Below, one piece after another: positions 13,288 through 23,790 of a stretch of DNA of 64,000 nucleotides (position 1 is the first letter of the stretch; every line of letters begins with the position of its first letter). The position numbers and the translations under genes were made by a program. This stretch comes from Takakia lepidozioides (lineage: Eukaryota > Streptophyta > Takakiopsida > Takakiales > Takakiaceae). The stretch covers positions 7,936,001 through 8,000,000 of the forward strand of contig CM060733.1 in assembly GCA_030704615.1 (NCBI GenBank), given 5' to 3'. The notes under the pieces are model-generated. The model did not search any database, was not told the origin of the DNA, and worked only from the letters and a program-made list of their open reading frames with translations.

Positions 13288-14121
13288 ATGGAAAGCGTCC
13301 CAGTGCTCAGGATGAAAGTGGAGGCTATGACATGGGCCTCACAGGCCAAGGATGCCACCATAGCCTCCTTGCAAGCTAAGCTGAAAACCGCTCTTGAGAC
13401 AATGAAAGTTGAGCAAACCAGACTTGCGGCATCAACTTCCCACAACATGGAGCTGGAAAAGGAACTCAAAGCAAGCGTTGCCCGAGAGAGGGCGCTTGAG
13501 AGGCAAGTAGAGGATGTGAAAACCCGGCATCTGCAGAACATGGAGGAGATGAAGGCCGAGCACCTAAGAGAAGTTGGGAACACAAAGTTACGGTACGATC
13601 GGGAAATTCAGAGGCTGAAAGCTGTCCAACAAACTTTGGAGGATGCAGAGGAGAGACTGTGCGTGCAATTGGGCGACATTGAGGTTGAGGCTATGGAGCA
13701 AAACCGGTTTTTCGGTGCCAAGTTAGCATCTCTCTCCTCGCGCTTAGTCGAGAGAGAAGGCGAGTTGGCCCTTGCTCTCTCTCAAGTAGAAGCTTTCCGC
13801 CAGCAGAAGCAGTCGATTAAAGAGATCGAGAACATCGACCTAGCGGCCGAGCTGACGAAGGCAAGAAACGAGTGTGAGTCACTGCAAGAAAAGTTACGGA
13901 CGGTCACTGGTTCCTTGCAAGGTACAAAAGTGCAAATTCAAACCTTGATTCAAAGAGATTTTCCTATTTTGGACAAGGCGGGGCATTTGAGATTAAGAGG
14001 GACAGAGATACCGACTGAGAGAGGAAAATTACAGCGGCAGCCATACACTCTATGTCGAGCAGAGAGCATGAGTTGGGTGGAGTCACAACGAGTAGTACCA
14101 CTGGCGGACGTCTCAGTTTAA
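13288..14121 (+). CDS. Coiled-coil protein of unknown function
   Basis: An open frame of 277 codons starts at an ATG in a purine-rich context (AGAAATGG). Residues ~1-215 are dense in Glu, Lys, Leu, Ala and Arg with heptad spacing and almost no Pro or Gly, for example ALERQVEDVKTRHLQ and LYDREI-like segments, so a long parallel coiled coil is likely. The last ~55 residues change character: they come from a 190-bp unit that is tandemly repeated downstream, so the true end may be an exon boundary near 13922 (GGTACAAAAG) rather than the stop at 14121. I recognise no family; tropomyosin/myosin-like resemblance would be compositional only. The length of uninterrupted frame and codon character argue for real coding sequence. 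Confidence 0.5.
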   Translation: MESVPVLRMKVEAMTWASQAKDATIASLQAKLKTALETMKVEQTRLAASTSHNMELEKELKASVARERALERQVEDVKTRHLQNMEEMKAEHLREVGNTKLRYDREIQRLKAVQQTLEDAEERLCVQLGDIEVEAMEQNRFFGAKLASLSSRLVEREGELALALSQVEAFRQQKQSIKEIENIDLAAELTKARNECESLQEKLRTVTGSLQGTKVQIQTLIQRDFPILDKAGHLRLRGTEIPTERGKLQRQPYTLCRAESMSWVESQRVVPLADVSV

Positions 14122-14316
14122 GTTCAAAATACGTTTATTTCAGAGAGATTTTCCTATTTTCGACAAGGCAAGGACATTTGAGATTAAGAGGGACAGTGAT
14201 ACCGACTGAGAGAGAGAAACAGCGGCAGCCATACACTGTGTCGAGCAGACAGCATGAGTTGGGCGGAGTCACAACGAGTAGTACCACTGGCGGACATCTC
14301 AGCTCAAGTCCATATT
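13954..14316. repeat. Tandem duplication, ~190-bp unit
   Basis: Unit 1 (13954-14143) and unit 2 (14144-14316) both start AGAGATTTTCCTATTTT and share the block ACAACGAGTAGTACCACTGG. Identity is high, with small indels that change the reading frame between copies, so the two units cannot encode the same peptide repeat in one frame. Confidence 0.85.
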
Positions 14317-14399
14317 TTTTGATCCATGAAGAGATCAGCAATCACATTTCTGAAGAGCACCGGCACACAGTTTTTAGAGATTTGCAGTACTACTAGATT

Positions 14400-15036
14400 T
14401 CGAAACCCGAACGAAATGAATTGCTAGTACTCCTCCAAGTCCAGTGCTCTGCTTTTTAGGTCACTAATCTTAGCTCGTGTTGGCTTTGACCCAAGCCATC
14501 ATAACTAACAGCCTCTTCCCACTAATCCTGAACTGTAACTTCAAGTCCTTATTGCAGAAACTGCACATAGACCTCTCTATCAACGAAGATGTACAGCGAT
14601 TTGTTAACCATGAATATATACATGTCCTTCGGGAAATCATGTGCTTTTGGACCAATTGAATATCACTGGATTCGGCATGCATTGCTTGATTGCCCACACA
14701 CGACAACGCTGCTCGTGCTGCAGGTTTGCTTTCAATGTTGTCACTTCCACATCAATGGAGTCACATGCTGTCACTGGTGGGGTCATCGATTTGAAGTCTA
14801 TGGCCTTCTTCTATACGTTTCAGATTTCCGTTGTTGGCCGAAAATGTATAGACGTGTAAGGATTTGCATCGATGTGTGAGAGAATGTTAGACACAGGTCT
14901 GATCTGCAAACAGACTCCAAGCACACTCCCTAACGGGGAATTTGTATCTGTCTTTTAAAGTGTCTTTTCGTCTGCATCTGAATTGGTCCTAGAAAAACAA
15001 AACATGTCCGAAAAAGGAAGTGCCACAAAAGACAAA
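14400..15036. other. No recognised gene
   Basis: No domain or RNA structure recognised in this stretch up to the tRNA gene. Confidence 0.4.
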
Positions 15037-15109
15037 TGGAGATGCGGGGTATCGATCCCCGTACCTCTCGCATGCTAAGCGAGCGCTCTACCATCTGAGC
15101 TACATCCCC
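15037..15109 (-). tRNA. tRNA-Ala (anticodon AGC)
   Basis: The minus strand gives a complete cloverleaf. The acceptor stem GGGGATG pairs with CATCTCC (one G-U), the D arm is GCTCAGATGGTAGAGC, and the anticodon stem CTCGC/GCGAG closes loop TTAGCAT with AGC at 15076-15074. The T arm is CGGGG-ATCGATA-CCCCG and the discriminator base is A at 15037. The A box (TAGCTCAGATGG) and B box (GATCGATACC; canonical GGTTCGANNCC is slightly altered) serve as internal RNA polymerase III promoters. There is no intron. A T-rich terminator is not obvious, although TTTTGT follows the 3' end. It decodes GCU, and GCC by wobble after inosine modification. Confidence 0.95.
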
Positions 15110-16857
15110 ATACATATCATTCTGAGGAATTAATTGGCTATATAGTTTTTGTCCTACTGTCCCATTATCTTCGCTCTCCATTGACCCCACGCCCAGTTTG
15201 AGCAGAGACACAGAACAGCTCTGCGCACTCTGTTTCTTCTGCTCTCTAACGATGTCATCTTTTGGCACGAAAGCTTATGCAGAATCCAGACACAGTTCGA
15301 TCCTTAAAAATATGGGTGCCAAGGTGGTGAAGACATCCATGCTGGAAAGTTTCCAGCACATTCAAAAGGGTGGAAAACAGAGGTGCTGTCCAGGATATGG
15401 GACATGCATGTTGCTGGAGCATTGACTGCACCTACTGCCAGCAGCTGCACACATTTACAGCCTACGAGTAATATCTGGACGGATCACAGGGAGGAGCAAA
15501 TTGGTGATGAGTCAAATGAGAGTGCTTGTTCGTTGTGTTAGAGTGAGACACTGCGAGTAGATGCCTACTAGGATACAATCATGAGGGTTTTGCTGGATCC
15601 ATGTTTGCAAGGGCAGGTTATAGTGACACCAGAACTTGTGAAGAGAATGAGAACGGTAGCAAGAGTTATAGTGCCAAGAAACTGCCCTCTCATGCAGTTT
15701 GAGGGGACAGTGCCAGAATAAGGAGATGAATCTTGACATTGAAGACACTGATTTTGGTGTTTGTAGCCAGAAGTTGGGGGATGTATGGAGGGTTGCAGTT
15801 GGAATGATGCAGAAAAGGAAAAAAACCGATGGATCCACACCAATGAGATGGACCGATGGAATAAATACAGAGATATTGTAGGCATTGACTCCCCTATGAA
15901 TGTTGGCCATTCCGCACCCATGAGGATGTAGTGTCCACAAGGATTCTACTTCCGGAGCCGATTGTAGGATTTCACAGAGACAGACAGAATATGGCAAAGG
16001 TCACAGATAAATTAAGTAGTGTTCCATCTTGAGCTTTGCAGGTGGACGAGCAGGCATGTAGCAAGGCCAACAGGAACCTGTAAGGAGTAAGTATTGTGTG
16101 CAACAGGTTTGATGATAGCCGCTGCTGTCAAGAAGTTGGGAAACCGTTCAAAAGACTTCAACATCGTCAGCCTTCTTTACTGTCACCACTACTTCGAACC
16201 GGCGGGCTTCATAATCCCAGTGTTGGTATGGTGCCTATTGACATATGTCTCCTCACAGATGGCGGTCTTGATTCTATTCAAAACCAATTCTTTTTTTTGT
16301 TTTTTTTAAATGAACAAGTGACCGAGGCCCTGATAGTCGATATTTTATTGATAAGGAGGAAGCAAGGAAAAAATAACCTTGCAGCAGCGCCATAAGACCA
16401 ACAGATGAGGCACATGCTCATAAAACCGGAGTTCGAGGAAGGTCCTAACAGAAGGCTACATTGAGAAGTCAGGGGAGCTGACATTCAGCACAAACTGTCC
16501 TGCTAGAGTGAAGGAAAGCAGGGCTAGGGCGAACCAGGCTATCAGCCACCACCCACTGCCTTGCTAGTTTCAAAGGAAAGATGAATTTTGGAACGGGCCT
16601 TTCTAAAGCTGCGCTTGTGGCGCCAGTTAACCCCCGTCAGTGGGAGATCGCTTAACACTGCGTGAACTCCCAGCACGCAGTAAGGGAGTGGTTCCAGTCA
16701 ACTCGCAATTGGGCAAAGGTGCAGAAGACACCTCCATTTCCCCATTTTCTTAAAAAATGGGACCCCCCGCTGGCAGCTCTAGCGGTTTGGCTTGTTTTCT
16801 AATTTTTTCTTAAGAAAATCGGGATCGCCCCAATTAATCCAAAAAAAAAATGGACCG
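15110..16857. other. No recognised gene; AT-rich segment before LTR
   Basis: 15110-16270 holds scattered short frames without domains. 16740-16857 contains words like AAAATCGGGATCGCCCC and inverted versions. They resemble the AT-rich segment 26780-27060 inside the right LTR, which suggests that a related insertion has replaced the outer end of the left LTR. Confidence 0.4.
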
Positions 16858-17260
16858 CTCTATCACGTTATATAAGTCAAGCCAATGGCACCTTTGCTAA
16901 AGGATTCCACCATACAGACCTCACCCACTCTCCATCTCAAGTACTAGAGATATGGCGGCGAAAGAGGCCTCGGGATGCTCGACTAAAAGAAGACGAGCCT
17001 GCCTACGTCTCACGTGGAGATAACCTCCCCACGTCCTAAGTGAGGTTCGTCATCTCACTTGGCACATGGAACCAAATGAAATCCCAATGCCAACAAAATA
17101 CAAATATAAATGTGTAATGTCTTAATTAGCTAGAAATAACTATTTCTAACTAATCACAAACAAAACCATGACAACTGTCGTACACCTAAGCATCGTGCCA
17201 CAACATACATCGTTGTCCAACCACACTTCCTAGCATATAGTCCTAGAAAGCCACGCCACA
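16858..17260 (-). repeat. Left LTR (3' LTR of the minus-strand Gypsy element)
   Basis: It matches the right LTR in two blocks, including ATGGCGGCGA, GACGAGCCTGCCTACGTCTC and TTAGCTAGAAATAACTATTTC. The inner edge is TGTGGCGTGG on the minus strand, directly preceded by the purine tract GCTAGGGGGCGAT, as expected for second-strand priming. The outer edge is missing: the phrase that begins the right LTR (TGATACGGAAATGGTG) is absent before 16858. Confidence 0.8.
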
Positions 17261-17512
17261 ATCGCCCCCTAGCTGGTGATTAGCTAATACCGGATAGCTT
17301 GCAAGTAACCATCCCAATAAGATCATCGTTTGGTCTTCAATCGCACAAGTCCCACACTGAAGTGAGGCCGGGTGCAAACGTAGCCCCATCGTTAGTCGCC
17401 TTCATGCAATCCATGATCTTCAGTTGAGTATCCATGGCATTGAAGCCCCATTAGCTAGACCTTGGATCACTTGTCCGCCTCATCGTTGTCATGCTCACTA
17501 CCTCTGTCCAAG

Positions 17513-17652
17513 GCATCGTGGACACAACCGTTCTCCGATAGGAACCTCCTCAAGTGGCGGTATCAAGCATCCCATGTGTCACCTCCTTGAGCATTGTCAC
17601 ACCACATGGTTGGTTGCGCGCCCACCAGCATGCCCACATAGCATGCAACGCA
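17513..17652 (-). pseudogene. PHD-type zinc finger at the integrase C-terminus
   Basis: Downstream of integrase on the minus strand the frame reads RCMLCGHAGG, a short gap, QCSRR, then HMGCLIPPLEEVP and LCPRC. The C-x2-C, (C)-x2-C, H-x2-C and C-x2-C spacing, with PPL-x-x-VP before the last pair, is the C4HC3 PHD finger signature. A TGA stands where a zinc-binding Cys is expected and another where the conserved Trp before His is expected, so the finger is mutated. PHD fingers bind histone H3 tails. After an integrase it would plausibly steer integration, the role played by chromodomains in other Gypsy elements. That role is inference. Confidence 0.7.
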
Positions 17653-17659
17653 ACCCTGC

Positions 17660-18740
17660 AAGTACCACTGCAAGGTTGGGATCTATCATCCCATCCACAT
17701 GTGGAAGGTGACATGGCGCACAATTGCGCACATGGTCCTTCCATACCATGCCATCTCGACCCTCCATAATCAACACTCCTGAAGGCAACACCTCTCTGAC
17801 CCTTAGAATCACACGTCTAGCTGTGACATCCAAGGTCGTAAGCGTTGTATGCTACAGATACACATAGTCCCCAGGGTGGAAACGCCGAACACTTGGCCGA
17901 TATCCCCATCCACGTATAGTGGCGTACCTCAATGTGTCTCGTGTGGGCAATAGCAAAGTTCTCAAAAAGCCATAGGCATGACTCTCTTGAACAACTCTAC
18001 CCGCTGGGCACATGCTTGTGTCCACACATCCGGATCATCAAGGTTGAGAACTATTGCAGCCTCCCTGCGAATAGATGCAGGCAAATCCGACTCTCGGCCA
18101 AAGAGAAGAAAGTAAGGTGAGAATGAGGCAAGTGAAGCTTGTTTGCTGAACCTATAGCCCATAGCTAGCCAAAGTATTCTCCTAGGTGTCCCTTCTGCAA
18201 ACCGTACTTGCGCAAACCTCTCTTGACTGTCTGAACAACTCTCTCCGCCAAAGCCATCAGCCTCGGATGATCCGAGAAGTAGTGCGGTGATCTATCAAGG
18301 CTTGCTCATACAAAGCCTGAAACTCCCCAAGAACTCTCCTCCCCTGGTCCGTGAGCCTCGGCTGGAGCACCAAAATGGCTAAGCACTCGATCTAAGAATG
18401 CATACGCAGCCCCTCACTTGCCTGTCAGGCAATGCCACCAGTTCAATCCATTTGGAGAAATGTTCCACCATCACCAGCACATACTGGTTATGGCGAATCG
18501 TCAATGGCAATGGGCCTGCGAAGTCAAGACTCCAACGATAGCCCAAACCCATAATGAATAAATGATGCAATTGTGGAGTAGGGGCGTTGAAAAGAGCCCG
18601 TACTCTATCACACACCATGCACTTTGCCACTAACTGTTGCACATCCGTGTGCATGCCCGTCACCAATACTGCCCTTGCAGCAAACTATGAGTGCGCCGCA
18701 CCCCAAAATATCCAATTCCTCATGGGCATGGCGTACTAAT
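17660..18740 (-). pseudogene. Gypsy integrase (degenerate)
   Basis: The minus-strand segment 18666-18379 reads DVQQLVAKCMVCDRVRAL (the C-x2-C half of the HHCC zinc domain), then WSLDFAGPLPLT and VLVMVEHFSKWIELVALPD, which surround the first catalytic Asp of the DDE core. Segment 18162-17962 continues LFGRESDLPASIRREA and WTQACAQRVELFK, the end of the core and the following helix. The C-terminal block TARRVILRVREVLPSG, VLIMEGRDG and then DHVRNCAPCHLP leads into the PHD finger. Between 18378 and 18163 the second Asp and the Glu cannot be read cleanly because of stops and shifts. Integrase joins element cDNA to host DNA; this copy cannot be functional as written. Confidence 0.8.
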
Positions 18741-19099
18741 CGCGCCTCGTTGTGTTGGATGAGGCATTATCCTCACTCGTCATCCTCCCATACCCGGAGT
18801 AGATGAGTCCCCTCCCACTGAACCTCTTGCTTCGTTGTAGGACCCGATCTCTCTCCTTAACAGTCACACTGGCTGCTGTCTCTCCGGTACGAAGGTATGC
18901 CTACACTGCTGCATCTTCATGCACATCCTTAGCACCACCAAACTCCTCACTAGTCTATGGATCGTCATGTACGCTATCTACATGACCAATCGCATGGGAT
19001 GGACGCGCTTGAGCTCCCATTGTTAGAAGGCACAAAAGACCAATGCATGTCATCCTGGCACCATCTCCTCATCTGTCTCATCATGCCACCGAGCTCCAG

Positions 19100-19936
19100 T
19101 ATCATCATGCTCACTCGTGCATGGATTACGACTCAATCCATCTGCATCCCGATTGACAATACCGGCTCGATGCACCACTTGGAAGTCGTACTCTTGAACA
19201 TAATGCCTACGCGTGCAAGCTTCCCTGTAAGCTTGTCTACTCCATCAACCACTTCAATGGTTGGTGATCCGTGACAAGGGTGAAGAGATTGTCATAGAAG
19301 TAGCATATGAAATGTGCCACTGCCCATACCGTAGCTAGACACTCCCCTTCATAGGAACTATACTTCATTGCTCGGTTTGTCATGTTCGAGCGCTAGCAAA
19401 TGCCACTACGAACTTCCTCCCTCATCATCCACCTGTGTGAGCACTGCTCCAATCCCCAACATACTCCATCCGTATGTAGCTGGAAAGACCGCCCCCGAAT
19501 AGGCCGCCGCAGAATAGGTGCAGAAGTCAATCGAGCCTTGAGTTTCTCAAATGCTTCCTCCTGCTCCTCCTCCCATTGCCATTCCTGACCCACCTTGGTC
19601 AACTTTGTAAGAGCATTTGCAATGCTGCTAAATCCCTTGACAAACCGTCGATAGTAGTTTGTCAATCCCATGAAAGCACGAACTCTGCTCACATCCATGG
19701 GGCGTGGAATGCATGCAATGGCCTCCACTTTGTCTGTTGAACATCCAATCCTCCAGGTATATCATGTGGCCCAGATACTCCATCTGATTGTGGAAGAAAA
19801 TTGCACTTTCAGGGGTGCAGTTTCAACCTGTGCGCTCTCAAGTGCTCAACACCACCTGAAGGTGTCTCTCATGCTCCTCAACCGTAGCACTAAAGACAAT
19901 GATGTCATCAATATAGCACCGGACGAAGTCTAGCCC
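19100..19936 (-). pseudogene. Reverse transcriptase (C-terminal half) and RNase H
   Basis: The frame opens at LDFVRCYIDDIIVFS, the RT catalytic YxDD box. It continues through EYLGH and VRAFMGLTNYYRRFVKGFS (thumb) to FQLHTD and KYSSYEGECLATVWAVAHF (RNase H). FTLVTDHQPLKWL and YDFQVVHRAGIVNRDADGLS (connection and last Asp) follow. At least three frameshifts break it. The RT fingers and the first catalytic Asp are not present upstream, because the reading changes directly into methyltransferase sequence at about 19936. Normal Gypsy RT has roughly 150-200 residues before YxDD, so a deletion is likely at this junction. RT/RNase H would copy element RNA into cDNA. Confidence 0.85.
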
Positions 19937-20940
19937 CGCACTTGGCGGCGTGATGCCTCTGACAGAGCTGACACATCTGTAGTGCCGGTGGCAAATCCCA
20001 TTGCCCGCTCTCGCTCATCCGCATTGGGCTCCACCAATTGCTGTAGCACACTATCACAAACAAATCACCCAGGACCATTGTCTTGGAAAGCATGAGACGA
20101 GTGAAAGCTCATGAGCATAGGCAAGGCCGCACGTGGCTGGCCCACTCGATTGACCACTGCTAGAGGTGGACGATCATCATGTCGCACTCTCTGTGGTTGT
20201 CTCCCTTAGTCCAAAATGCCTTACAACCGTGAAATTGGTGGCCGTTGAATGGAATCGTATGCTCTCTTGAGAGCTCTGGTGGTGCAAGATTGGTCACCAC
20301 AATCGAGTCGACGCACCGCGGATCCCACCACTGCCTGCATCCAATAGCACCGGCGATCCAATCCAAGACCGTACCTGATGCACACTGGCCATTACCCTGG
20401 CCCGATAATCCCCATAAGAGGAACATTCTCCAAGATATAGCCTAGAGGTTGCACTTGCCTTGTCTGCAAGTCCCGCAACACTCGCAACAATCTCCAAAAC
20501 AAATGCGATCGTGCATCATACAAGCCATTCCCATGACCTGCAGGAGAGTGTCCTTGGCAAGGCCATCCGACTATCACCAAGTCAATGGAACCATGCCGCT
20601 CCAAATCATCCACCCCCAGCAGGTAATGTCTGCTGGCAGGGCCTTTTGATACCCTTGAACTGCTGAGAGAAGCAACAACTCAGGATACCGGTGTATGAGC
20701 AAGACAATGTGGCGCATGGAAATACGCCGAGCAATCTCATCCTTATCCCATACAAGTACTTGCGTACTTTAATCCCTGCTTGCAACACTCCTGCAAGCCC
20801 AATGCTCATGCCTCCAAACAAGTCTAGCAACAAATCCCTGAGTCAGGTGGTGTCAGGTAATGGGCACTGTGTCCAAATGAGCTAACTCAGGAGGTCCAAG
20901 GGATGTCACTGAACTCCCCTCACTCACCAATGGAAAGGCC
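19937..20940 (-). pseudogene. DNMT3-like cytosine-5 DNA methyltransferase within the retrotransposon
   Basis: Minus-strand frames contain the ordered C5-methyltransferase motifs. Motif I is LLDLFGGMSIGLAGVLQAG (20850-20780, S-adenosylmethionine binding). An acidic VDKDEIARR-like segment follows. Motif IV is DLVIVGWPCQGHSPAG with the catalytic Pro-Cys, motif VI is GYILENVPLMG with the ENV triad, and then LLDAG and VVTNLAPPELSREH. The terminal motif IX/X-like block is RVGQPRAALP, EPNADERERAMGF, then TGTTDVSALSEASRRQV. The order (I, IV, VI, target region, X) is uninterrupted and the layout near LFWRLLRVLRDLQ and TNLAP resembles DNMT3. Frameshifts lie near 20747, 20625, 20400 and 20320, with a stop near 20065, so the copy is inactive. 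The enzyme would transfer methyl groups to cytosine C5, perhaps on element cDNA. Confidence 0.85.
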
Positions 20941-21290
20941 TCCCGCCATGCTTGGTGCACACACTCGCCTGCTACTCGATGCAAATTCCCAACCGTACCC
21001 CACAGTGGAATATGCACATGCACATGATGAAGCAAAATCAGCCTTGTATGCCAATTGTTTGTCCTCATCAGGTGATGGCCTATCATCTACATGGCTATTG
21101 CCCTCCAAGAGCTCACCACCCCAAGCCACCACCCTGAGAATGCAGCCAATGTGGGCATCATGTTCCTATGATCCACACGCTACATTCCCAATAAACCACC
21201 TGGGAGCAGTGCACGTCGGCCATCTCTTGACTGCCATTCCGGCCTGTAGGATGTCGTTTCCTCCCAAAAGTCCAGAGTGATCCCATGGGG

Positions 21291-21623
21291 TTATAACACC
21301 GCCCCACCAACAAGCACATCGTAAGACATCGCATCCGTAACAATGGCTTTAGCTCTCATGACTGAGCTGTCCGTAGGATGATCCGGCTGCAATCGAATGA
21401 AGAGCTCATGACGTGTAATCCCTCGTGCCTTCTCTGAACCGCCCAAAGATGTTTGAATTTGGAATGGGTAAGGCTCCAAATCCGTCTTTGAAAGGCCCAA
21501 GCCTGCAATTGCTGCTCTTCCCAACATCAATGGCTGTGCTCCCGAGTCCAACAAGACCCGTAGTGGCCTATACCTCCTCCCGACTGGGCCACCCAACTGA
21601 AACACACCATTCTGATTGTCCAC
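21291..21623 (-). pseudogene. Retroviral-type aspartic protease
   Basis: The 110-codon frame is uninterrupted and reads GGPVGRRYRPLRVLLDSGAQP, with the catalytic DSGA. It continues LMLGRAAIAGLGL, the flap-side ITRHELFIRLQP and the closing SYDVLVGGAVL, which matches the (I/V)LLG-like strand of clan AA proteases. In LTR elements this enzyme cuts the Gag-Pol polyprotein. It sits between gag and the methyltransferase. It is the best preserved domain of the element, though only part of a polyprotein that is broken on both sides. Confidence 0.8.
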
Positions 21624-22571
21624 CAGGACTACCCAGAGTCACCATACTACGCCAATGGCTGGTCTAGCTGACAACTCCTGCAACCTTGCAGCTGCCGCTT
21701 GCCATGGTGCAGCTGCGGCTGTCTTCACCCTTGAGTCCATGACATCCATTCATTGCACATTATCCGCTATCCCCGCAGATAGTGCCAATGCATCACCACT
21801 CTCACAAAGTCTAGCTGCTAGTCTGAACACAACAGCTGGCCGAATCCCTGGCATTGCAATGGTCATCGCAGACAACAATGGAGCTTGGCAAACCGCCGTA
21901 GCCGCCCCCAACAATGTACTGGCTGCACCCTGCTTTGCAGCACCACCCACTAGCATTTCCCGAGCCACACCAACTCTCCCCACTGATACTCGTGGCTCTA
22001 CCTCTGACACACTTGGGTGAGCGGGTACCATCGATGGCGTAGTTGGCATTGTCTCAGCCAATGTGAAAGACTATGGAAGCCTTGTCTGTCAACTTGCTTC
22101 CCCTCTTTGTGGATCAAAATCCACATCTGCTCCTCTTGGCTCAGGAGCACGCGTTGCTGCTCGAGTGACAGCAGCTGCAGAGTCCACATGCAGTGGTCCA
22201 GCAAGTGCGGCTCCACACATGAAGCCCATACCAATCTGGTCTTCCCTAGGCATAGGAGGTTGTGCAGGTGGGGCTGCCTCAGGCCTGAACTCGGCCTTGG
22301 AGCTGACCCCATATTAGTAGTGGCCACGGCAGCAAGACGTTGCTCTAGTTGGGCAAGCCTATCCACCATGTCTTGGTCATGACCTTGACCTTGACCGTTT
22401 TCTTTGGTTTTGGTTACGACCTCCACCACGATCTCTGCCTCCTCTACCTCTCTAGACTACATTGCCTCGTCCTCGGTCACCATTGTTCCCTTGGAACTGG
22501 CTTGGTCGTAGCTCAGGATGCAAGTCATAACAATGGGCCTCTTCATGCCCATATTTGCCACAATGCCCACA

Positions 22572-23790
22572 CTATAGTTGTGTAGGCTGTGCCTGTGCCG
22601 ACCCTTTGCCTCTCTCCGGGCAATCTCTCTTAACATGGGGTCCTCCACAATCCCAACATATCACACTCGACTGTTGTTGGCCTGAGAATGAAGGAAGTGA
22701 CCTCTGCATTTGAGATCCTCTCTGTCCTTCCCCGGGCTTCGCCTGAGCCCCCTTGTTGCCTTGAGCACGTTGGGGTAGTGGTTGTTGTTGGCTAGGAGCC
22801 CCACTTCGTTGTGTCTCCTTACCAAACCCCACCATGACCGCTCGCTCCTCCACTATATTGAGCTCTATCCGCTCTGCCAGCAAAAACACGTTTGCTAAGG
22901 TGGGTTGGTCTACTTGTAGGAGAGTTGCATCCCGCACCTTTCTCCTTAGGTCTTTGTCCAATATCCCATACCAGAATTGGACTGCTTGAGCTTCCGTAAC
23001 CCCTTAGGTTACATTTATCAATCGCCTCATGCGCGTGTAAGCTTATCTCAAACTCTTAGTAGGCTTGCGCTGGAACTCTTGCAAGCTCCGCAATTTCTCC
23101 GTCCTTATTCCCTGGTAGTTTTTCCTCAACTCTTCGAAGAACTCCACAACTGGGTTAAAGGCAGGCACGGGTGCTGGTGCTGCAGCAGGAGCTTGAGTGG
23201 ATTTCCCAGCTCCATCTTTACTTGTCCCACTACTAGTGCTTGCAGTTGGGGATGTTGGTGTAGCTGCTGGTATTGCCGCTGCCTTTGTGCCTCTAGTGAT
23301 GGAGACATAATCAGGTGACCAATATTGTCGTCACTCCTCAATCTCCACCTCATTTCCCCGCCTAAATTCATGGTAGTCATCCATAAGCGGCCCCTCAAGG
23401 TGCTGAAACAGCCCCTATCACATCAACTATCAAACTCCTGTATGAAATCATCAAGCTCGATGGTGCCCACAGCTCCCGAGTACCGACGTGGCCCCTTGGG
23501 AGCTCCATACATTTCCTCCATCGTATCCCACAACAATGGCACGGAAATGGCTTGCACCCTCGGCGAGAATCCTCTTAACTTTGAGTCTGAACCTTCCTCA
23601 AAAGACATTGAAGATGAGGGTGGCCTAAACCGCACACCTCGTCTTGTATACCCACTAGTATCACTGGTGCTCGTGCCGGCACTCTCCTTAGCAACTGATG
23701 GTACCTCCGTGATGAAAACTCACACTCAAACCGGCTATCAACTCATCTCTAATCCTCATTTCCACAAGGTAACTGGGTAGAGAACCTGTT
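22572..23790 (-). pseudogene. Gag with zinc knuckle
   Basis: Minus-strand frames in order give IELDDFIQEFD, MDDYHEFRRGNEVEIEEW, SPDYVSITRG-like text, a Pro/Ala/Gln-rich linker and then NPVVEFFEELRKNYQGI. Helical capsid-like sequence follows (VQFWYGILDKDLRRKVRDA, QPTLANVFLLAERIEL). A basic Gln-rich region ends in CWDCGGPHVKRDCPERGK, a CCHC zinc knuckle with three rather than four residues before His. The last 130 codons (22961-22572) are open; the N-terminal part has several frameshifts. Downstream 22430-21650 is a Gln/Leu/Pro-rich linker before protease. Gag packages element RNA into virus-like particles. Confidence 0.8.

Noticed and set aside
21750-22429. Open frames rich in Ala, Gln and Leu between gag and protease
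   Set aside because: They look like a non-conserved polyprotein linker; overlapping frames on both strands are open because of composition.
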